Assembly (NCBI RefSeq): GCF_003614185.1
Contig: NZ_KZ987724.1
Location: forward strand, 2,457,360-2,521,359
DNA: 64,000 nucleotides
From: Paenibacillus aceti
Lineage (GTDB): Bacteria > Bacillota > Bacilli > Paenibacillales > Paenibacillaceae
Reading direction: 5' to 3'
This document shows, piece after piece, positions 18,697 through 28,033 of the stretch. The position numbers and the translations under genes were made by a program. A model generated the notes under the pieces. It saw only the letters and a list, made by a program, of their open reading frames with translations. It did not search any database and was not told where the DNA came from. The stretch's first letter is position 1, and each line of letters begins with the position of its first letter.

Positions 18697-19368
18697 ATGA
18701 AAAAAGCATTGATCGTCTGGGGCGGCTGGGATGGACATGATCCGGAGCGAGTTGCTGCTGTTTTCAGTAATATTCTACGAGAGCATCAGTTTGAAGTGGA
18801 GGTAGCCAATACCCTTGATGCATTTGCAGATGCCGAGAAATTGCTCGGGCTGGATCTGATCGTACCTGTGTGGACGATGGGCGAAATTTCCGAGACTTAT
18901 GTAAACCATGTGTCAGCGGCAGTACAAGCCGGAACCGGGTTAGCTGGATGCCACGGCGGGATGTGCGACTCCTTCCGTAATAATGTGGATTGGCAATTTA
19001 TGACTGGCGGACAATGGGTGGCCCATCCAGGTAATGATGGCGTCGAATACAAGGTAGAGATTACTAACTCCTCCAGTCCGATCGTTGCAGGAATCTCTGA
19101 TTTCACAGTGACCTCGGAGCAGTATTATTTACATGTCGATCCCGCTGTCGAAGTGCTGGCCACGACCCGATTCCCTGTTGCTGATGGTCCGCATCGTCTG
19201 AACAAAGCCGTGGATATGCCTGTCGTCTGGACAAAACGCTGGGGACTAGGACGAGTATATTATAATTCCCTGGGACATCAAGCCACGATCGTAGAGCTTC
19301 CTCCGGTGAAGGAACTGATGGCGCGCGGATTGCTCTGGGCAGCGGAAGGCAAGCAGCAGGTGCAGTAG
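18697..19368 (+). CDS. ThuA-like protein (trehalose utilization family)
   Basis: The 223-residue product is a ThuA-fold protein (class I glutamine amidotransferase-like); members act in sugar catabolism, often with Gfo/Idh dehydrogenases, in keto-sugar metabolism. Visible family blocks are KKALIVWGGWDGHDPERV at the start, GLAGCHGGMCDSFRNN, QWVAHPGNDGVEYKVEI, DFTVTSEQYYLHVDP, PVVWTKRWGLGRVYYNSLGH. The start is ATG 18697 with GGAGG upstream. It is followed 94 nt later by a Gfo/Idh oxidoreductase, the usual partner. Confidence 0.9.
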   Translation: MKKALIVWGGWDGHDPERVAAVFSNILREHQFEVEVANTLDAFADAEKLLGLDLIVPVWTMGEISETYVNHVSAAVQAGTGLAGCHGGMCDSFRNNVDWQFMTGGQWVAHPGNDGVEYKVEITNSSSPIVAGISDFTVTSEQYYLHVDPAVEVLATTRFPVADGPHRLNKAVDMPVVWTKRWGLGRVYYNSLGHQATIVELPPVKELMARGLLWAAEGKQQVQ

Positions 19369-19462
19369 GTACTGTAGGATTGAGCCAACAAAGGTGGCAC
19401 GCAATGTAATAATAAGCTTGGCTGAAAATCAGTACGACAACGCATAAAAGGGGGAGACATCC

Positions 19463-20566
19463 ATGAGTAGGCAGAAAGTCGGCATTATTGGCTGCGGTAA
19501 AATAAGTGACATCTACATGCAAAACTGCACCAAATTCGGAATTTTAGAGCTTACCGCTTGTGCTGACCTGGATATGAACCGGGCACAGGCACAGGCTGAA
19601 AAATACAATATCCCACGGGCCTGCACCACCGAAGAACTGCTTAGCGATCCGGAAATCTCCATCATTATTAATCTGACGATTCCGGCGGTGCATGCAGAGA
19701 TTTGCCTCCAGGCACTTGAGGCTGGCAAGCATGTGTATGGGGAAAAACCGCTAGCGGTTACACGCGAGGAAGGGCAGCGGATTTTGCAGACGGCAGCGGA
19801 GAGAGGACTGATCGTAGGCAGTGCGCCGGAGACCTTCCTCGGCGCGGGCATCCAGACGGCCTTGAAGGTCATCGAAGAGGGTACCATTGGCCGTCCGGTA
19901 TCAGCGACCGCCTTCATGATGAGCCGCGGGCATGAGCACTGGCATCCTGACCCTGAATTTTACTACGCAGAAGGCGGCGGACCGCTTTTTGATATGGGAC
20001 CCTATTATTTAACAGCGCTGGTTCAACTGCTCGGCCCCATCTCCCGAATCGCCGGGATCACCGGAATGGCTCTGCAGGAACGGACCATATCCAGTGAGAA
20101 AAAGTGCGGCAAGAAGATCCCTGTTGAGATTCCGACCCATGTTGCCGGAACGATGGAATTCAGCAGCGGGGCTATTGCTACATTAATTACGAGCTTCGAC
20201 ATCTTCGGGGGCAGCACCCTCCCGCCGATTGAAATTCACGGCACAGCCGGGACGCTACTCGTTCCTGATCCGAATACGTTCGGCGGTCCCGTCAAATATC
20301 GTAAACTTGGAGAGGAAGAGTGGACGGAGGTACCGCTGCTATCTGGGTATAGTGAGAACACCCGCGGTATCGGCGTCGCCGACATGGCCTATGCCCTGCA
20401 ATCCGGCCGGCCACACCGTGCTAATGGAGAGATGGCTTACCATGTGCTAGAAGCGATGTGGGGCTTCCATGATTCCTCCGACTCCGGGCAATATTATCAA
20501 ATGCAGAGCAACTGCACACGCCCAGCGCCGCTGCCGATCGGACTTGAACGGTACACTTTGGATTAA
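19463..20566 (+). CDS. Gfo/Idh/MocA-family oxidoreductase
   Basis: An NAD(P)-dependent sugar or polyol dehydrogenase by family; the substrate is unknown. The 367-residue product has the N-terminal Rossmann motif [17 protein letters not shown], the hallmark [16 protein letters not shown], and a C-terminal substrate domain with [20 protein letters not shown]. The ATG 19463 start has AAGGGGGAG upstream. With the ThuA-like gene it forms a likely two-gene sugar-modifying unit under the upstream AraC regulator. Confidence 0.92.
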   Translation: MSRQKVGIIGCGKISDIYMQNCTKFGILELTACADLDMNRAQAQAEKYNIPRACTTEELLSDPEISIIINLTIPAVHAEICLQALEAGKHVYGEKPLAVTREEGQRILQTAAERGLIVGSAPETFLGAGIQTALKVIEEGTIGRPVSATAFMMSRGHEHWHPDPEFYYAEGGGPLFDMGPYYLTALVQLLGPISRIAGITGMALQERTISSEKKCGKKIPVEIPTHVAGTMEFSSGAIATLITSFDIFGGSTLPPIEIHGTAGTLLVPDPNTFGGPVKYRKLGEEEWTEVPLLSGYSENTRGIGVADMAYALQSGRPHRANGEMAYHVLEAMWGFHDSSDSGQYYQMQSNCTRPAPLPIGLERYTLD

Positions 20567-20597
20567 AAGGCGGACAGCCAGCGATCATGCCAACAAC

Positions 20598-20654
20598 AAG
20601 AGCAAGCCTCTAGGCCTTTATTGCCTTGAAGCTCGCTCTTTATCTTTTATAGTA
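20598..20654. terminator. Bidirectional terminator between the Gfo/Idh gene and kdgA
   Basis: AAGAGCAAGCCTC (20598-20610) pairs, with two mismatches, with GAAGCTCGCTCTT (20638-20650). T-rich tails are present on the plus side. It lies between convergent genes. Confidence 0.6.
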
Positions 20655-20656
20655 AC

Positions 20657-21322
20657 TTAGATCCCTTTTGCCTGACGATAAGCTTCAACATAAGCAGCAG
20701 CCTTGTTGCGGATCAGCGAGAAGTCCTGCTTCTTCACCGCTTCATTCGTTAAATCAGAGCCGATCCCGACTGCGACCGCACCCGCCTTGATCCACTCGCC
20801 CAGATTATTCAGCGATACACCACCCGTTGGCATAATATTCGCATGTGGTAATGGACCCTTGATTGCCTTGATTACGGATGGTTCATACAGATTACCCGGG
20901 AATAGCTTGATAATATCCGCCCCTAGCTCAAGCGCTTCGTTGATCTCCTTCACCGTCATCGTACCCGGCATCACCGGTACACGATATCTGTTACATAGGG
21001 TCACTGTCTCAGGACTGAGGAACGGAGATACAACAAATTCTGCACCGTTAAGAATTGCAGCACGCGCTGTCTCAGCATCCAGTACCGTTCCTGCCCCAAT
21101 AATCGCATAGGTCGACTCATCCGCTGAATTCCATGTATATTTACGAGATAATTCTTCGATCGCTTTCAATGCGTAAGGAACCGTCATCGTGATCTCGATG
21201 ACTTTGATACCGCCGGCGATAGCCTCTTCGGCCATAGCGACAACTTCCTCTGCCGACTCCCCGCGAAGAACGGCAACGACACCTTCCTCAACAATCTTCT
21301 GAATAAGCTGGATTTTCTTCAT
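20657..21322 (-). CDS. kdgA: KDPG/KHG aldolase
   Basis: Cleaves 2-keto-3-deoxy-6-phosphogluconate to pyruvate and glyceraldehyde 3-phosphate, the last step of the pectin/uronate route. The 221-residue product has Glu43 in KVIEITMTVP, the phosphate-binding VMPGTMT, and the Schiff-base lysine K139 in ADIIKLFPGNLYEP, then NIMPTGGVSL. The ATG has GAGGAG upstream. Divergent from kduI, with clustered TGAAC half-sites in the shared 288-bp promoter region. Confidence 0.95.
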   Translation of the reverse strand: MKKIQLIQKIVEEGVVAVLRGESAEEVVAMAEEAIAGGIKVIEITMTVPYALKAIEELSRKYTWNSADESTYAIIGAGTVLDAETARAAILNGAEFVVSPFLSPETVTLCNRYRVPVMPGTMTVKEINEALELGADIIKLFPGNLYEPSVIKAIKGPLPHANIMPTGGVSLNNLGEWIKAGAVAVGIGSDLTNEAVKKQDFSLIRNKAAAYVEAYRQAKGI

Positions 21323-21390
21323 ATTGGTCTCCTCACTCTCAAATATTTATGAGATTTACTAGCTGTCTATTGGATATCGAACAAGCCATC

Positions 21391-21569
21391 GTTCACTTCC
21401 GTTCACAAGCCCATTCACAAAACCACAATACTCCATTTACGTCCATATATCCATAGTTTTTTTGTTAACAAGCTCCAAACCCTTCACTACAATCCTAGAA
21501 TACATCACAATTCTCAAAAAATAAACACAAATGAACTTGATAAATGAACTCAAATGGAGTAAATTGAAC
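21391..21569. promoter_or_regulatory. Clustered TGAAC half-sites in the kdgA-kduI intergenic region
   Basis: GTTCAC at 21391 and 21401, ATTCAC at 21413 and TTCAC at 21483 face kdgA. ATGAAC at 21531 and 21544 and TTGAAC at 21564 face kduI; TGAAC is the reverse complement of GTTCA. Repeated half-sites spaced about 10-20 bp on both sides of a divergent promoter suggest one shared regulator. The neighbouring DeoR-family protein is the best candidate; that is inference. Confidence 0.5.
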
Positions 21570-21609
21570 AATATAAGAACTTATCATTTTGTAAAGGGGA
21601 CTTTTTCAA

Positions 21610-22443
21610 ATGGAAAGACGTTATGCTTCTCATCCAAATGAGGCTAAGCAATTCGATACGGAGCGCCTGCGCGAGGAATTCCATATTCCAACTTTGTTTA
21701 CTCCTGATAAATTGGAGCTTGTACTATCTCATGAAGACCGTCTTATTGTCGGCGGAGCAAACCCGGTTCACCAAGCTGTTAAATTAGAGACTGACCTGAA
21801 AGAGCTTGGCGTGTCCTTCTTCCTTGAGCGCCGTGAGCTCGGGATTATCAATATCGGTGGTGCCGGAAGCGTTACTGTAGATGGAACAAATTACGAATTG
21901 GAGAACAAAGAGTGCTTATTCGTAGGTATGGGCAGCAAAGAAGTTATTTTCAATAGTAAAGACGCTGCTAACCCTGCCAAGTTCTATCTGAACTCCGCAC
22001 CAGCTCACAAGGAATTTCCTACCGCCAAAGCTACGCTGGCAGATGCGGAATCGGCTGATCTGGGTTCGATCACCAATTCCAATGAACGTACGATCTACCG
22101 TTTCATTCACGAGAACGGCATTCAGAGCGCACAACTGGTTATGGGTATGACCTTGCTCAAACCGGGCAATATGTGGAATACAATGCCTGCTCACGTGCAT
22201 CCTCGCCGGATGGAAGCTTACTTGTATTTCGATCTTCCTGAAGATGCTGTAGTCGTTCACCTGATGGGCGAACCCACCGAAACGAGACATATCATCATGA
22301 GAAATGAAGAAGCGGTCATCTCCCCAAGCTGGTCGGTTCATAGCGGTGTCGGAACAAGCAACTATACATTCATCTGGGGCATGGCTGGAGACAACAAGAT
22401 CTACTCTGATATGGACCCGGTAGATATGAAAGAGTTAAAATAG
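21610..22443 (+). CDS. kduI: 5-dehydro-4-deoxy-D-glucuronate isomerase
   Basis: Isomerises the 5-keto-4-deoxyuronate released from pectin or other uronides to 3-deoxy-D-glycero-2,5-hexodiulosonate. The 277-residue product is of usual length and has MERRYASHPNEAKQFDTERL at the start and the cupin metal-binding signature MPAHVHPRRMEAYLYFDLPE, with GEPTETRHIIMRNEEAVISP after it. The ribosome binding site is AAAGGGG. First gene of a kduI-deoR-kduD operon. Confidence 0.97.
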   Translation: MERRYASHPNEAKQFDTERLREEFHIPTLFTPDKLELVLSHEDRLIVGGANPVHQAVKLETDLKELGVSFFLERRELGIINIGGAGSVTVDGTNYELENKECLFVGMGSKEVIFNSKDAANPAKFYLNSAPAHKEFPTAKATLADAESADLGSITNSNERTIYRFIHENGIQSAQLVMGMTLLKPGNMWNTMPAHVHPRRMEAYLYFDLPEDAVVVHLMGEPTETRHIIMRNEEAVISPSWSVHSGVGTSNYTFIWGMAGDNKIYSDMDPVDMKELK

Positions 22444-22495
22444 AAGCACTTCTAATTATAGAGAAAAAGATGTTTGAAAAGAAATGAGGCTAGTT

Positions 22496-23278
22496 ATGAA
22501 CCCGATCCGGCGTCACGAGAAGATTATGGAAGTATTGTTGATGAATAAAGAGGTTACAGTAGCGGAGCTAAGCGAGCGTCTGCAGGTGACAGGCAAGACG
22601 ATCCGCGAGGATCTGTCCAAATTGGAAGAGCAAGGCTTGATCCGCCGCATTCATGGAGGAGCCATTCTTGCCCAGGATGATCAGTTCGGCATTCTGCCCT
22701 CCAGAGAACCGCTCGCCAAAAATGCAGACGCCAAGGTTGAGATTGCCCTAGAGGCCCTCCGTCATATTAACAAGCATGATATTATCGCGCTTGACGGTGG
22801 CAGTACGACGCTTGAGATTGCTCGTCGTCTGGACAATCAGCCGCTAACTGTAGTTACCAACGATGTCTATATCATTAGCGAGCTTGCTGCCAAAGACCAA
22901 ATCCTTCTCGTCGTGCCTGGAGGCTACAGGGTTCGCAATATGCTTGCCGGATCAGAGGCGACCTCCTACATTCGGCAGCTGAATATTCAAAAAGCCTTTA
23001 TATCGACAACCGGTGTTCATCCTGAACATGGTCTATCTATATATACCGGTGATTTAATTGATTTCAAGCGTGCATTAATAGATACTGCCCGTGAATCTTT
23101 TGCAGTTATCGATCATCATAAATTCGGACAGACCGCTCTGCGAACCTTCGCATCTCTGGATGAAATCAGCGCTATTATTACCGATCGCGGGCTTAAACCC
23201 GAGACGGCGCAGCAGTACAGAGACATGGGCATCCGACTTCTGACCAGTGACTACAAACACGGTGAATCCAATCCATAA
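22496..23278 (+). CDS. DeoR-family transcriptional regulator of the KDG cluster
   Basis: The 260-residue product has the DeoR helix-turn-helix (MNPIRRHEKIMEVLLMNKEV then VAELSERLQVTGKTIREDLS) and the signature EQGLIRRIHGGAIL. The C-terminal sugar-phosphate sensor domain has DIIALDGGSTTLEIARRL and SFAVIDHHKFG. It lies between kduI and kduD, so it probably senses a KDG-pathway intermediate and acts on the divergent kdgA/kduI promoters. The start is ATG 22496 (GAGG 6 nt upstream) rather than ATG 22484. Confidence 0.9.
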   Translation: MNPIRRHEKIMEVLLMNKEVTVAELSERLQVTGKTIREDLSKLEEQGLIRRIHGGAILAQDDQFGILPSREPLAKNADAKVEIALEALRHINKHDIIALDGGSTTLEIARRLDNQPLTVVTNDVYIISELAAKDQILLVVPGGYRVRNMLAGSEATSYIRQLNIQKAFISTTGVHPEHGLSIYTGDLIDFKRALIDTARESFAVIDHHKFGQTALRTFASLDEISAIITDRGLKPETAQQYRDMGIRLLTSDYKHGESNP

Positions 23279-23293
23279 GGAGTGTTTTATCCG

Positions 23294-24046
23294 ATGAATT
23301 TATTCGATCTTACAGGCAAAACAGCCCTCGTTACCGGCGCAGCAAGCGGACTGGGTCAAGGCATAGCATTAGGACTAGCAGAAGCAGGAGCAGACGTTGT
23401 CTGCGCTTCATACAGCACCAGCGAGGAGACTGTGAAGGCCATCAATGGCATGGGACGTAAGGCTTCAGACCTCGTCGTTGACCTGAGCGAGCATTCCATT
23501 CTGCAACAGACTTTCGACAAGGCTCTTGAACTGACTGGCCATGTCGACATTCTCGTAAACAATGCCGGCATCATCCGCCGGACTCCGGCCAAGGATCATA
23601 GTGAGAAGGACTGGTTTGATGTTATCGATCTCAACCTCAGCACCGTATTCCTTCTGTCGCAAATCGCTGGCAGACATATGATTGAAAGAGGCAGCGGCAA
23701 AATTATCAACATCTGCTCGATGCTCTCCTACCAAGGCGGAATTAATGTACCTGGCTATACCGCGTCCAAACATGGCGTAGCTGGCTTGACGAAGGCCTTT
23801 GCTAATGAATGGGCTGATAAAGGCTTGCAAGTAAACGGTATCGCTCCAGGCTATATGGCTACTGACAATACTGCGCAAATTCGTGCAGACGAGGATAGAA
23901 ATGCTTCGATTACCGAGAGAATCCCTGCCGGACGTTGGGGAACACCTAAAGATGTGCAAGGCCCGGCTGTTTTCCTCGCATCCTCTGCTTCCGACTATTT
24001 GAACGGACATGTTCTCTGTGTTGACGGCGGCTGGATGGCAAGATAA
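23294..24046 (+). CDS. kduD: 2-dehydro-3-deoxy-D-gluconate 5-dehydrogenase (KduD-type SDR)
   Basis: Reduces 3-deoxy-D-glycero-2,5-hexodiulosonate to 2-keto-3-deoxygluconate. The 250-residue short-chain dehydrogenase has TGAASGLG at 14-21, NNAG at 89-92, catalytic Ser142 and Tyr155-x3-Lys159 (YTASK), and starts with FDLTGKTALVTGA, typical of KduD. The start is ATG 23294 with AAGGAG upstream; a GTG 12 nt earlier overlaps that site. Last gene of the operon, followed by a terminator. Confidence 0.92.
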   Translation: MNLFDLTGKTALVTGAASGLGQGIALGLAEAGADVVCASYSTSEETVKAINGMGRKASDLVVDLSEHSILQQTFDKALELTGHVDILVNNAGIIRRTPAKDHSEKDWFDVIDLNLSTVFLLSQIAGRHMIERGSGKIINICSMLSYQGGINVPGYTASKHGVAGLTKAFANEWADKGLQVNGIAPGYMATDNTAQIRADEDRNASITERIPAGRWGTPKDVQGPAVFLASSASDYLNGHVLCVDGGWMAR

Positions 24047-24059
24047 TCCAAGAAAAATA

Positions 24060-24104
24060 AAGAGCTGCCTGTGGTCATGCAAATGGCCTCGGGCAGCTCT
24101 TCTT
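24060..24104 (+). terminator. Terminator of the kduI-deoR-kduD operon
   Basis: AGAGCTGCC (24061-24069) pairs with GGCAGCTCT (24092-24100), followed by TCTTATT. It is symmetrical enough to serve the convergent esterase gene too. Confidence 0.75.
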
Positions 24105-24125
24105 ATTAGATTGAACAACAAGGAA

Positions 24126-24950
24126 TCAAGCTTCAAACAGACAGTTCAACCATTGAATACAAAGATCCATCCAGGTTGCTACGTGAGGATTGATCTGTTC
24201 TTCATTTGTGGCTGTGAGCTTGGTCGCCAGCGATAGTCCATGCGGACCTTCTGGATAGATGTGCAGTTCAAACGGAATTCCCTGCCTGCGCATAGCTTGG
24301 GCAAATAACAGGCTATTCTCCACGGGAACTAATTGATCCTCGAATGTATGCCAAATGAATGCAGGCGGAGTTTTCTCATTCACCTGTTCCTCTAACGACA
24401 TCTCCGCCAGCAATGATGCCTCCGGTTCCGCGCCTAACAGATTATTAAAAGAATCCCGATGCGCATGCTCTCCGCTTGAGATCACCGGGTAACTCAGAAT
24501 CAACGCATCAGGTCGGTTCGTTTCAGCTTGATCATCATATCCGTCCTGCAGGAACGGTTTATCCCAATGGACTCCCAGGCTTGCGGCCACATGTCCCCCT
24601 GCAGAAAATCCGCAAACCGCAATCTTATCTTTTACAATATTCCATTCCTCTGCATGCTCCCGAATCAGTCGGATCGACCGCGACACATCTAATAACGGCT
24701 GTGGATGCTTCCGCGGCGCAACGCTGTAATGCAGGACAAAGGCGTGGAATCCCGCGGCATTGAACTCCAGGGCGATAGGTTCAGCTTCGCGCTCGGAGGT
24801 ATACCCGTACCCACCGCCAGGACAGATCAGAACCGCTCCCCTTTTTTGCTCACCCTTTAAAATATAGGTCTCTATCTTAGGTGTAAAACCGTCCTCCAAT
24901 TGGCCAGTATATGTATCCTGATCCCATACTTCAACGATTCTCTCCATCAT
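24126..24950 (-). CDS. Alpha/beta hydrolase, carbohydrate-esterase-like
   Basis: Probably an intracellular sugar-ester esterase (acetyl-xylan-esterase-like); no signal peptide is present. The 274-residue product has the oxyanion loop VLICPGGGYGYTSEREAEPI, the nucleophile elbow GFSAGGH, an Asp region in FEDQLVPVENS and a catalytic His in YPEGPHGLSLA. The start is ATG 24950 (a second ATG follows at once) with GAGGAGAGGA upstream. It may deacetylate oligosaccharides feeding the uronate pathway; that role is inferred only from context. Confidence 0.82.
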   Translation of the reverse strand: MMERIVEVWDQDTYTGQLEDGFTPKIETYILKGEQKRGAVLICPGGGYGYTSEREAEPIALEFNAAGFHAFVLHYSVAPRKHPQPLLDVSRSIRLIREHAEEWNIVKDKIAVCGFSAGGHVAASLGVHWDKPFLQDGYDDQAETNRPDALILSYPVISSGEHAHRDSFNNLLGAEPEASLLAEMSLEEQVNEKTPPAFIWHTFEDQLVPVENSLLFAQAMRRQGIPFELHIYPEGPHGLSLATKLTATNEEQINPHVATWMDLCIQWLNCLFEA

Positions 24951-25024
24951 CTTGTCCTCTCCTCTATGCTGTATATCCTTCATACCATACTGCCATTATA
25001 CTGCAAATCCCCCTTATGATAGCA

Positions 25025-25048
25025 TAAAAAAAGCCCTTTACAGGGCTT
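25025..25048 (-). terminator. Terminator of the NAD operon
   Basis: AAGCCC (25031-25036) and GGGCTT (25043-25048), followed on the minus strand by T7. It ends transcription 10 nt after nadE. Confidence 0.88.
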
Positions 25049-25057
25049 GATGCAGAT

Positions 25058-25876
25058 CTATTTCCACCATTCATCATAAGGAGCGACGGGCATCTGGCGT
25101 TTATGCTCGCTACGCAAATAGCGCTCCTCGATGCTAGCCTGGGTCCCGGCATCGATCGATTGACCGGTCAGATAGGCATCCAGATCTGAATAGGTAATCC
25201 CGAGCTCAGCCTCGTCCGATTGCTGTGGCTTATCATCGAGCAGATCAGCGGTAGGCACTTTCAAATACAAGCGTTCAGGCGCACCTAGCTCTTGGAGCAG
25301 CTCACGCCCCTGGCTCTTAGTGAGACCAGCCAGCGGTACGATATCCGCTCCGCCGTCACCAAATTTCGTATAGAAGCCGGTTACCGCCTCGGCCGCATGA
25401 TCCGTACCAATCACAAGACAGCTCGTCTCCCCGCCTATCGCATATTGAACCATCATCCGCATACGCGCCTTGGCATTGCCCTTGTTGAAGTCAGACATCA
25501 CGTGACCGATGGACTCTTTAACCTGCTCGGCAAAAGCGAGAACCGGCTCCTGAATATTAACGACCAGTGAATGATCCGCTCGAATAAAAGCGAGCGCTTC
25601 GGCCGCATCCGCTTCATCCTGCTGGGTTCCGTAGGGCAAACGGACTGCATAGAAGGTCGCTTCATAGCCCTCTGCCCGCAGTTCCTCGACCGCAAGCTGG
25701 GCCAGCCGACCAGCCAGCGTGGAATCCTGGCCTCCGCTGATACCGAGCACAAAGCCCTTGGTTCTTGTCTTGCGGCAGTAGGCCTTCAGGAAATCAACCC
25801 GCTGCCGGATCTCCTCTTTAGCCTGGATCGTCGGCTTTACATGCAATGCCTTAATGACTTGTTGTTGGATACTCAT
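25058..25876 (-). CDS. nadE: Ammonia-dependent NAD(+) synthetase
   Basis: Amidates nicotinic acid adenine dinucleotide to NAD+. The 272-residue product has the PP-loop SGGQDST at 47-53, [37 protein letters not shown] and [17 protein letters not shown], all diagnostic of the short ammonia-dependent NadE. The ATG has GAGGAG upstream. Last gene of an nrtR-pncA-pncB-nadE operon. Confidence 0.97.
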   Translation of the reverse strand: MSIQQQVIKALHVKPTIQAKEEIRQRVDFLKAYCRKTRTKGFVLGISGGQDSTLAGRLAQLAVEELRAEGYEATFYAVRLPYGTQQDEADAAEALAFIRADHSLVVNIQEPVLAFAEQVKESIGHVMSDFNKGNAKARMRMMVQYAIGGETSCLVIGTDHAAEAVTGFYTKFGDGGADIVPLAGLTKSQGRELLQELGAPERLYLKVPTADLLDDKPQQSDEAELGITYSDLDAYLTGQSIDAGTQASIEERYLRSEHKRQMPVAPYDEWWK

Positions 25877-25923
25877 TTGATAGCTCCTCTCTTATTTATG
25901 CAAAAATGCAGCTTCACTACTAC

Positions 25924-27423
25924 CTAAGCCTGGCCTCTTTGGCTGACCTGCTGCTTGATGTCGGCGATCAACCGCATTTTATTATCCCAGCACGCCTGGC
26001 TCAAGTCTACAGGATACTCGGCCGGATTCAGCATCCGCTTGTATTCATCCCATAGCAGCTCCAGATTCTGAGCTGTAAATTGCTGAATCTCCGCTAGCTC
26101 CGGCAGCTTATAAACCAATTTGCCTGCTTCGAAGATTGTCCGATGCAGCTCGCGCGCTTCGAAATTAGTGACGAACTTGGCGACATGCGTGTGCACCGGA
26201 TGAAACATCTTCAGTGGGTCCTCCTGCTGCGGATTCTCATGCTCCAGTGTGACATAGTCGCCTTCCGATTTCTGATTGCCTGTATTGATGATGCGGAACA
26301 CTTTCTTACGTCCAGGTGTCGTCACTTTCTCCGGATTCGAGCTGATCTTGATCGTATCCTGCATCTGGCCGTTCTCATCCTCGATGGCGATCAATTTATA
26401 TACTGCGCCCAGAGCAGGCTGGTCATAAGCCGTGATCAGCTTGGTTCCCACGCCCCATACGTCGATCTTCGCCCCCTGTGCCTTCAGGTTCATAATTGTA
26501 TGCTCATCAAGATCATTGGTCGCGTAAATTTTAGCCTGCTTGAAGCCGGCTGCGTCGAGCATCTTGCGCGCTTCCTTCGACAGATAGGCCAGGTCTCCGC
26601 TATCGAGGCGAATGCCGAGGAAGTTGATCTTCGGGCCTAGCTCCTTGGCGACCTGAATCGCCGTAGGTACTCCTGATCTCAGCGTGTCATAAGTATCCAC
26701 CAGGAACACGCAATCCTTATGGGCTGCCGCATATTTGTGAAAAGCGGTATATTCATCGCGATAAGCCTGAACCATCGCATGGGCATGGGTACCTACCGTC
26801 GGAATGCCGAATAGCTTGCCCGCTCTGACGTTCGAGGTCGCTTCAAAGCCGCCGATATAAGCAGCTCTTGCCCCCCAGATCGCAGCGTCCAGTTCCTGCG
26901 CCCGGCGGGTTCCGAATTCCATGCTGAGCTCATCGCCGATCACCTGCTTGATCCGCGACGCCTTCGTGGCAATCAAGGTCTGGAAATTGACCATGTTCAG
27001 CAGTGCCGTCTCAATTAACTGAGCTTCGCCGAGCGGAGCCTCGATCTGCATCAGCGGTTCATTGGCGAAGACAAGCTCTCCTTCCTGCATCGAGCGAACG
27101 GTTCCAGTGAAGCGCAGCTGTTCCAAGTAGGCCAGGAACTCCTCGCCATACCCGTCTTCCCGTAAAAAATCGAGATCGCTCTTCGTAAAGCGAAATTCAT
27201 TGAGATAGCGGACCACCCGCTCCAGCCCGGCAAACACGGCATAGCCATTCTGAAATGGAATTTTGCGAAAATAGACCTCAAATACGGCTTTACGCTCATG
27301 AATTTGATCCTGCCAATAAGCTTGAGTCATATTGATTTGATATTTATCGGTATGGAGAGTATGGCTGTCATCCGCATATGCGGCTGGCGGCAACAGTACC
27401 TCTGCTTCACGGCTATGTTTCAT
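25924..27423 (-). CDS. pncB: Nicotinate phosphoribosyltransferase
   Basis: Converts nicotinate and PRPP to nicotinate mononucleotide in NAD salvage. The 499-residue product has LHTDKYQINMTQAYW near the start, MEFGTRRAQELDAAIWGARA, GTHAHAMVQAY, and FLGIRLDSGDLAYLSKEARK, all in family order. The ATG has GGGAGG upstream, and the gap to pncA is 17 nt. Confidence 0.96.
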   Translation of the reverse strand: MKHSREAEVLLPPAAYADDSHTLHTDKYQINMTQAYWQDQIHERKAVFEVYFRKIPFQNGYAVFAGLERVVRYLNEFRFTKSDLDFLREDGYGEEFLAYLEQLRFTGTVRSMQEGELVFANEPLMQIEAPLGEAQLIETALLNMVNFQTLIATKASRIKQVIGDELSMEFGTRRAQELDAAIWGARAAYIGGFEATSNVRAGKLFGIPTVGTHAHAMVQAYRDEYTAFHKYAAAHKDCVFLVDTYDTLRSGVPTAIQVAKELGPKINFLGIRLDSGDLAYLSKEARKMLDAAGFKQAKIYATNDLDEHTIMNLKAQGAKIDVWGVGTKLITAYDQPALGAVYKLIAIEDENGQMQDTIKISSNPEKVTTPGRKKVFRIINTGNQKSEGDYVTLEHENPQQEDPLKMFHPVHTHVAKFVTNFEARELHRTIFEAGKLVYKLPELAEIQQFTAQNLELLWDEYKRMLNPAEYPVDLSQACWDNKMRLIADIKQQVSQRGQA

Positions 27424-27440
27424 GGCTTGTTCCTCCCGTT

Positions 27441-28001
27441 CTACTGAATATCCGCTCCTAATGATCCTTTGAAATGACGCAGCGCCCAGACATGCCCTTC
27501 CTGATCGAAGCTGGCTACAGCCGCTTCATGGATCACGATATGGAAGCCTCGATTGTAAGCATCCACCGCCGTATGCAGCACGCAAATATCCGTGCATACC
27601 CCAACCAGATGAAGCTCGGTTATTTCTCGAGCACGGAGCTGGATTTCAAGATCCGTCCCCGCGAACGCGCTGTATCTCGTCTTATCCATCCAATACACAT
27701 GTTCAGATGCCTTGTGCTGCTGATAGACCGCCTCCAATGCGCCATACAGCTCACGTCCCTTTGTACCCTCGAGATTATGCGGCGGGAACAGTTTGGTCTC
27801 GGGATGCAGCTGATCCCCCTGTCTATGAAGATCAATCGCGAACACAACATAATCATTATTGCCAATAAACTGTTTGGTAATGTCGACCATCGCCCGCTCA
27901 ATCGCCTGTCCAGGCTTACCGCAGGTCAGCGCCCCATCATCAGCCACGAAATCATTCGTGTAATCAATATTGATTAATGCTCTTTTCTTCACATCTGTCA
28001 T
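27441..28001 (-). CDS. pncA: Nicotinamidase-type cysteine hydrolase
   Basis: Deamidates nicotinamide to nicotinate, feeding PncB. The 186-residue isochorismatase-fold product shows a catalytic Asp13 (NIDYTNDF), Lys107 (MDKTRYSAF) and Cys140 in GVCTDICV. The length and operon place support nicotinamidase over other cysteine hydrolases of the fold. The ATG 28001 start has GGGAGG upstream. Confidence 0.9.
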   Translation of the reverse strand: MTDVKKRALINIDYTNDFVADDGALTCGKPGQAIERAMVDITKQFIGNNDYVVFAIDLHRQGDQLHPETKLFPPHNLEGTKGRELYGALEAVYQQHKASEHVYWMDKTRYSAFAGTDLEIQLRAREITELHLVGVCTDICVLHTAVDAYNRGFHIVIHEAAVASFDQEGHVWALRHFKGSLGADIQ

Positions 28002-28033
28002 CCTGAAAACCTCCCTGATTTTAGCTTCGTAAT

